This document shows, piece by piece, positions 58,601 to 64,000 of a DNA stretch of 64,000 bases (position 1 is the first letter of the stretch; each line of letters starts with the position of its first letter). Origin of the DNA: Isoetes taiwanensis (Eukaryota; Streptophyta; Lycopodiopsida; Isoetales; Isoetaceae); contig JAJEKV010000017.1 of assembly GCA_021234155.1 (NCBI GenBank), forward strand, positions 19,478,372 to 19,542,371. Direction: 5' to 3'. The notes beneath the pieces are model-generated. The model ran no database searches. It saw only the letters and a program-made list of their open reading frames with translations, and was not told where the DNA came from. The position numbers and the translations under genes were made by a program.

Positions 58601-59464
58601 CCCAGCGCCTCACCTAAGGTTCTTGCATCTGGAGTAGGCCAACAGAGAACATGATGGCCCTCAAACACAGCTAGAACACCAACACTGACAAGTCCATTTG
58701 GGATGTCTTTGAAGTGGCATCTCTCCATGGCTCCTTTGGCAACTGCCCGACCGTCTTTGAATAGGTACACCTCCTGCACAAAGAAGAAATGATTTCGTTC
58801 ATCCGCAAAGTTTTAGCAGTTGGTCCCTACCAGGTGAAATTGGGTGACCGCCCAATTTGTCTCTCTTTCTCTTAAGGAGGTGAAATTGGGCACCCGCCCA
58901 ATTTCCTCCCTGCTGTAATCAGAAAGACTAACTATGTATCTTTTATGAAAGCACCATGCGATTGCAAATTGGGCGGGCGCCCAATTTGCTACCTGTTGCA
59001 GTTTCTTAATAGGTGCTTTCATAAATGATACATAGTTAGTCTTTCTATGTATGGGTCTATATTTTCATAAATGATACATAGTTAGTCTTTCTATGTATGG
59101 GTCTATCTGGCCATACATAGTTGCCTATGAATCAAACTACCCTACTTGGCCCTGCACATCTACCTGGGTATGAAATCGATTTGCTAACCTAGCTGGAATA
59201 AAAAATGGCCATTCGCATCTACCTGGGGTGTCTAATTGGGTTGTAACCAGGACAGCTGCCATGCTAACCAACATAGAATGTAGGCTACGTCAGTTATGTT
59301 GGGGGGACAGGACATACATCTCAAATCTTCCATTTATTTTTCAAATCTCATCAACAATGTTCTATACCAATCCAGGCATCTTAAAATCCCCGTATGCAAC
59401 CTTGAGTGGCAAATAATAAACGTAAAAAACGAAAGAAATTTACCTTTGGTGAATCGCACGCCAT
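55699..59464 (-). pseudogene. DUF7869-type transposon gene, degenerate
   Basis: Exon 1, 59444-59464, MACDSPK; donor GTAAAT. Exon 2 starts at 58773 (TGTGCAG acceptor), in phase: EVYLFKDGRAVAKGAMERC, then WPTPDARTLGEALGSFILW, a segment also seen in plant transposon proteins. CCKQRCCEKFSRDQAINIRK follows, the usual N-terminal Cys motif of the family, and GVSVCERAWYLGLGISKSGY. Further down come a KENCESLPHR block, FSKCDTC zinc ligands, YVCIIHDKMDQAKTMIP, and the core LQLDNASGQNKNRCVFSYLS...MMPGHTHDDIDAMF (56692-56880), diagnostic of DUF7869. The last frame is 55699-56472. Frameshifts near 57780 and 57540 and stops near 57435 and 57260 disable it. Divergent from the gene at 60217. Confidence 0.85.
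58918..59107. repeat. Nested inverted and tandem repeat
   Basis: AGAAAGACTAACTATGTATC (about 58920) is the inverse of GATACATAGTTAGTCTTTCT (about 59027 and again about 59079), and the arms extend to about 34 nt with GGTGCTTTCATAAA. The palindrome CAAATTGGGCG..CGCCCAATTTG sits in the loop (58967-58990). The right arm is tandemly doubled (about 52-bp period). It lies inside intron 1 of the DUF7869-type gene. Confidence 0.8.
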
Positions 59465-59564
59465 CCGCTGGAGAAGTAGCTGCCCAAGAATGTGGGAGAA
59501 CGAAAAACTTAGGCGCTCCGCTTCAGTGAGAGTATTTCAAAGTTCAATTGTCTAACTAAACTCT

Positions 59565-59830
59565 GATTGGGTGGGCGGGCCCGTGATATATATTCAAATT
59601 CAAATTCGGGCGGGACGGGCCCGTGATTTCAAATCCAAATTGTGGCGGGCGGGCCCGTGATTTGAAATTTAAATTTGGGCGGGCGGGCCCGTATTCCTTA
59701 ATTCAAATTAGGGCGGGCGGGCCCGTATTTTTAAATTCAAATTGGGGCGGGCGGGCCCGTATTTTTAAATTCAAATTGGGGCGGGCGGGCCCGTATTTCT
59801 AAATTCAAATTAGGCAAGGGCGGGCATTTA
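59565..59830 (+). repeat. Tandem GGGCGGGCGGGCCCGT / AAATTCAAATT repeat
   Basis: Seven units of about 34-42 bp, each a G/C block (GGGCGGGCGGGCCCGT) followed by an A/T block (TTTAAATTCAAATT). It ends about 50 bp before a TATA box and lies in the divergent spacer between the two genes, so it may act on both. G-quadruplex potential on the plus strand. Confidence 0.9.
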
Positions 59831-59877
59831 ATGTTTCCGTCCTTTAAAGTCTCTTTTTATTGTTATTTCTTTTGGTC

Positions 59878-59885
59878 TATATATA
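59878..59885 (+). promoter_or_regulatory. TATA box of the rightward gene
   Basis: TATATATA in CTATATATAG, about 340 bp upstream of the ATG at 60217 and downstream of the G/C-A/T tandem repeat. Inferred from position and consensus. Confidence 0.45.
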
Positions 59886-60006
59886 GTTCAAACGGTCTAT
59901 TTTTAAGACACTTGATTTGCATGGCTGCCACTTGTCATTCAGCGGTTCATTCTGATCACCCATTCCTAACCGCTTGCTCATTCATTTGAGATTCTTGCTG
60001 TGCATA

Positions 60007-60160
60007 ACGACTTCAGGGTGATTGCGCCTTCGCCTGTGGACTTGAGCCTTCGCCTGTCGCCTTCGCTGCGTCTATCGTCTATCGTCTGCGCATATCGACT
60101 TCAGAGTGATTGCGCCTTCGCCTTGTCGCCTTCGCTGCGTCTATCGTCGTTTGTGATTGC
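60007..60160 (+). repeat. 88-bp-offset duplication in the leader
   Basis: CGACTTCAG(G/A)GTGATTGCGCC...CTTCGCTGCGTCTATCGTC occurs at 60008 and 60096. It lies in the presumed 5' leader of the rightward gene. Confidence 0.75.
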
Positions 60161-60554
60161 CCCAGGTTTCGATTCTTCTAAGCGCTGACGCTGAGCTTCC
60201 AGGCCCCACTGGTTTCATGGAAAAACGACCCTTGAAGGAAGGAAAAGGTAGTGCTTTTATGTTTCAGTTTAGTTTATTATATCACTGCATTTGATCCAGC
60301 CACTGGCCATAAGCACCCATTCCCAAATGACATTCTCAGCTATGCTTTGTTTTGGTTTCTATGCCAGTTTTGGTTTCTATGCTTGTAAACCTTCAGGAGC
60401 TGTGTCCTCTGCACCAAATAACCGTCAACATCCACACACCCTCTGCTTTCATGCTTATAAACCTACTCTGGGTGTCTCGAAACCGGTCTGGCCGATCTTG
60501 CGGGTCTTTGCTTGTCTCCTCATGCCTCTGTTGCTTCATCCAAACCTCCTCTGG

Positions 60555-61225
60555 GTTGCCAAATCGGGCGGGCGCCCGATTTGGCTCCCTCTGGCCCATC
60601 TGTGCTTGCTAATCTATTTCTTTTGACAAATTGACAAATTGGGCGCCCAATTTGTCTTCTCTTGCTTGCCTGTTCCTCCAGCCAATCCTCCCTAGGGTGC
60701 CAAATTTGGCCCAATTTGTCTTCTCTTGCACCCTCTGTTCCTCCGGCCAATCCTCCCTAGGGTGCCAAATTGGTGGCCCAATTTGTCTTCTCTTGCCTCT
60801 GTTCCTCCAGCCAATCCTCCCCTAGGGTGCCAAATTGGGCGGGCGCCCAATTTGTCTTCTCTTGCCTCTGTTCCTCCAGCCAATCCTCCCCTAGGGTGCC
60901 AAATTGGGCGGGCGCCCAATTTTGGGACCCTCTGGCCCATCTGTGCCTGCTAACCTCCTCTGCTCTGGCAAATTGGGCGGGCGCCCAATTTGTCTTCTCT
61001 TGCCTCTGTTCCTCCAGCCAATCCTCCCGTAGGGTGCCAAATTGGGCGGGCGCCCAATTTGGGACCCTCTGGCCCGTCTGAGCTTACTAACCTCCTCTGC
61101 TCTGGCAAATTGGGCGGGCGCCCAATTTGTCTTCTCTTGCCTCTGTTCCTCTTGCCTCTTCTTTCCTCTGTTCCTGCATGCAAACCTCTTCTTGGGTGGC
61201 AAATCGGGCGGACGCCCAATTTGAC
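60555..61225. repeat. Palindrome-bearing minisatellite in intron 1
   Basis: Ten copies of CAAATTGGGCG-GG-CGCCCAATTTG or shortened forms (60560, 60637, 60702, 60766, 60831, 60900, 60968, 61038, 61106, 61200), about 64-70 bp apart. Linkers of the type CTTCTCTTGCCTCTGTTCCTCC alternate with CCTCTGGCCCATCTG. Inside the intron between exons 1 and 2 of the rightward gene. Confidence 0.95.
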
Positions 61226-62954
61226 AACCTCTTGCCTCTGTTCTTGCCTTTAAAACCCCTCTGTTTTCCCCTACCTTGTTTCAATGCTTGCATACACTAC
61301 TAATGGGATTAATGAATGATGTTATGCAGCACCCATGGCCAGAACTAAACAAACCGCGACGCGTGTACCTGAGCTGGCCCTTCGCTATACGGGCATTTGC
61401 TGCAGCAAAGGAAACAGAGGGGGGCATTCAGTTCAATGGTATTGAAGTCGTCCCAGAGCTAATGACTAATGTCGCCGACAAGTTCTCATGGTGCATAGAG
61501 GTAGGCCCAATCCACCCTGGCTCAAGTACAAATTATCTCAAGGATCTGTGCTTATACTTTGCTGAGCCAGGGAGTCGGGAGGACATGTAATTTTGGTATC
61601 GCGAATTGACATGACTGTCAAAGACCGAGGTTGAGGGCGAGATAGATCTTGTCGTGGAAGACGTGCTTGATAAGTCATTCCAGGGATACAGGTTACCCTT
61701 TGAGACTTACGATCCTCAGCTAATGCATGCAAGCATCACAGAGGCTCCACATTCGTGTCAGTCCAAGGGCTGGGTTCTCGCTTCTTACGAAAGCCTTGAA
61801 AGATCTGGACTCACCAAACGGGGAGACATTATAGATGGGTTTAACACAGTTAGACAGTGCATACTAGATCATAAACAGAATCGATCAAAGGCCCTTTACA
61901 CAGAATATCATGGGAAGAACCAACCAAAGGTCTATGACACGCCTTGGTTGAGGTCACGTTATGGAGTTCCTAGGAAGAATGACGGACCAAAGGGCACAGA
62001 GAAGCCAACATCTGTGTCCTCAGAAAAAAAGACTGTTCCTAAAAAGAAAAGATCAGAAACAACAACGAGCAAATTGCTTCTTGGTGGTATGCGAAGAACA
62101 TCACGTGAGTTGGGACCTGCGTTCCATCACAGGAGGTATCTGAGCAATCCCCCTTTAAACGCAAGCAAGAAAACGAAGTCGGCACGAGGCTATAGCTTCC
62201 TCGTCGAAGAAAAGAAGAGATTCGACTCCTCCATCTACGCCAGGTGGATCCGATGGGGAGTTCGACAGGGACAGGCTCAGAGGAAGATGACAGGCAAATT
62301 GTTAAGTGCTCGACATCTGGCGGGGCCTTGACCCAGGAAAGCAGACGTGAGCTGTCACAGAGTGCATTGATCAACATTAAGCACAGGGAAAGGATCTATC
62401 CTCTTGGAATTGATTTCGAAATAGAGGTGGATATATTTAAAATGCATCAAGCACCTGGTCATCAGTCCTGAACATGTAGATACACTCTACGAGTCGTTTG
62501 TTAATGTCCAGATGCATCCACCTTGTGCGGATGTTGTACCCTTTGATCCAGACACTGGACGTGCACTGAAGTGGAAGAAGGCCAGCGATTTGGAAAATGT
62601 AGAATTCTGGATTGTAAATGGAAATCACACCACTGCAGTTGCCCAAATTCTTGTTAATCAGGCCCTCGAATGGCCACCAGAAAGGGCTCATCTGAAAGAT
62701 CTCATCTTTTTCTTCTATGCCAAAAGAAAATGTCGCGTGCTGGCTGGGAACCTCACTCCTACAGAATATGTGAAGGTTACCAGGAGAGCAACGATATCAC
62801 AAAGAATACCATCCATCAGGATGTTTACTTCGAGCAAATACAGCAGCTAAGGAATCAATGGGCAATCTATGGAAAGCCAAAGAAGGGAAAGCGTGGACTA
62901 TCCCAAGATAGCGCATATTCAGTAAGTCAGTTCTAATTGTTTTTGTATTTTTTT

Positions 62955-63345
62955 TGTCATCAAATTGGGCGGACGCCCAATTTGGGACGCCCTCATGTGT
63001 ATATGCATGTTAAATTGCACCCCCTTGGCAATCAAATTGGGCGGGCGCCCAATTTGAGAGGCCTCCTTGTCCATCCACCCTGAAATTGGACCCCATTGCC
63101 CATCAAATTGGGCGGGCGCCCAATTTGAGAGTCCTCCTTCTGCAGTCACCCTGAAATTGGACCCCCTTGGCCATCAAATTGGGCGGGCGCCCAATTTGAG
63201 AGACCTCTGAGTGCACTCACCCTGTTAAATTGCACCCACTTGACCATCAAATTGGGCGGGCGCCCAATTTGGGAAGGCTCCTTGTGCACTCACCTACTTA
63301 AATTCCACCCCCTTGGCCATCAAATTGGGCGGGCGCCCAATTTGA
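62955..63345. repeat. Second palindrome array, different linker, in a later intron
   Basis: Six copies of the same 24-nt palindrome (62961, 63033, 63104, 63176, 63247, 63320) at a 71-73-bp period. The linkers are unlike the first array (GTTAAATTGCACCCCCTTGG, CCTCCTTGTGCACTCACC). It lies within intron 62922-63475. Confidence 0.95.
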
Positions 63346-64000
63346 GAGCCCTCCTTGTGCACTCAACCTGTTAAATTGCACCCCCTTGGCCCCATGTGCA
63401 TCTCATGTTAGCTTGTGCATTTCTCAATTTTGAGAGCATATATTTCAAAAATGCTAAGTTTACTACGCTGTGCAGAATTGGCTCGCTATAGCGAAACAGA
63501 CATTGAAGAAACTTAGCATGCGAGATTACGATTACTTCGTGTACTTGGATGACGAAACTTGGAATATGTGCCTACAAGTGGCTCAGTTGTTCTATGAAGA
63601 CCAACTAAAAGATGAATTGGGTGAGACGATAGTGGTTAAGGACCGGCTGAGAATGTTCACGAATAACAAGTGCAGACCCTTAAAGTCCATGCATCCAAAG
63701 GATTTGCAAAGACTATTGACGGAGATCATGACAGGCACCACTTACATCAAGACCACCAAAAATTACACGGGTAGGCGTGTCATGAAAATCCGTGCGGGAG
63801 AACTGAAGAAGATTGGCACTGTCGAGCGTGCACTCCTTAAGTACCTGAAAGATGTAAAGAAGGTCAAAGTTGAAAACATGGCAGATTTGAGGAAGATTCA
63901 TCCCATATTCACGGAAAATTTGATGTTAATGTTCGCTAATAGTGTAGGTGAATGGGTTGATAGCCGCAAGGAGGCAGAGAAACTCAACCTTCCAAAGGCT

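Larger units (their letters stand above)
60217..64000 (+). pseudogene. Large multi-exon protein with H3-tail-like start; runs off window
   Basis: Exon 1, 60217-60247, MEKRPLKEGK (donor GTAGTG). Exon 2 enters at 61330 (TATGCAG) in phase as AP-MARTKQTATRVPELALRY. MARTKQTA equals the N-terminus of histone H3. Coding then continues in other frames: GGIQFNGIEVVPELMTNVAD (61418-61590), VVEDVLDKSFQGYRLPFE... with a Lys-rich stretch (61654-62230), HRERIYPLGIDFEIEVDIF (to 62450), and LENVEFWIVNGNHTTAVAQI (62470-62790), which recalls the ParB/sulfiredoxin 'GNHR' fold. It ends ...GLSQDSAYS at donor 62922. The next exon, 63476-64000, is open for 175 codons (NWLAIAKQTLKKLSMRDYDY...) to the window edge. 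Frameshifts near 61400, 62235, 62455 and 62785 and stops near 61590 argue for decay or sequence errors. Function unknown. Confidence 0.55.

Noticed and set aside
60352-61293. Overlapping Pro/Gly/Arg-rich open frames on both strands
   Set aside because: Produced by the palindromic minisatellite (IGRAPNLSSLASV-type repeats); the region is intronic between two phased exons.
60555-63345. CRISPR-like arrays (conserved palindrome with regular spacing)
   Set aside because: Linkers are themselves repeated, not unique spacers, there are no cas genes and the DNA is eukaryotic nuclear.

Overview
The window is nuclear DNA of a land plant. It contains recognisable pieces of plant genes (PEX5 receptor, light-harvesting chlorophyll protein, LRR receptor kinase, P-class PPR protein, a plant TPR protein), spliceosomal introns with GT..AG borders, and a very dense load of transposable elements, including a DUF7869-type gene and a second DDE-type transposase. 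The density of nested elements and these families fit a large non-seed plant genome, most likely a fern, but the sequence alone does not prove that. No intact, ordinary host gene is certain anywhere; almost every coding trace is broken, captured or transposon-encoded.

Left third (1-24.7 kb): a broken TPR exon is followed by GT-rich low-complexity DNA that received a minus-strand LINE. A 12,875-bp CACTA (En/Spm) element at 5697-18571 then split that LINE. It has 3-bp CTT target duplications, and removing it rejoins the LINE reading frame. The CACTA element has no visible transposase and is mostly filled by an array of about 8.6 copies of a 1.12-kb unit. One array unit is split by a 559-bp inverted-repeat element. 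A second, different LINE (EN plus RT, minus strand) lies at 19.9-23.0 kb, and a non-LTR 3' end with a pentanucleotide tail ends at 24.7 kb.

Middle third (26-45.7 kb): a PPR fragment; a five-exon gene (28466-32013) for a coiled-coil, RING-like, AT-hook-like protein with two in-frame stops and a TTAA-flanked element in intron 4; PEX5 exon fragments; and a long minus-strand DDE transposase gene (34309-43541). That gene is cut twice: by a LINE 3' tail, and by a 4,755-bp inverted-repeat element (37706-42460) that carries one Lhc exon and three LRR-kinase exons. Deleting the latter restores the transposase frame exactly. A coiled-coil minus-strand frame, a long (TATC)n tract and a 97-bp tandem repeat follow.

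Right third (47-64 kb): G+C-rich, repeat-rich DNA with small plus-strand ORFs and a multi-exon minus-strand gene of unknown function (49.4-51.9 kb), a duplicated first-exon region (53.0-53.8 kb), then a divergent gene pair. The minus-strand member (55699-59464) is a degenerate DUF7869 transposon gene. The plus-strand member (60217 to the window end) is a large protein of unknown function whose second exon starts, in phase, with MARTKQTA, the first eight residues of histone H3. The intergenic region, intron 1 and a later intron of this pair contain arrays of 24-nt palindromes (CAAATTGGGCG, GG, CGCCCAATTTG). The pair looks like a two-gene mobile element that continues past the window edge.
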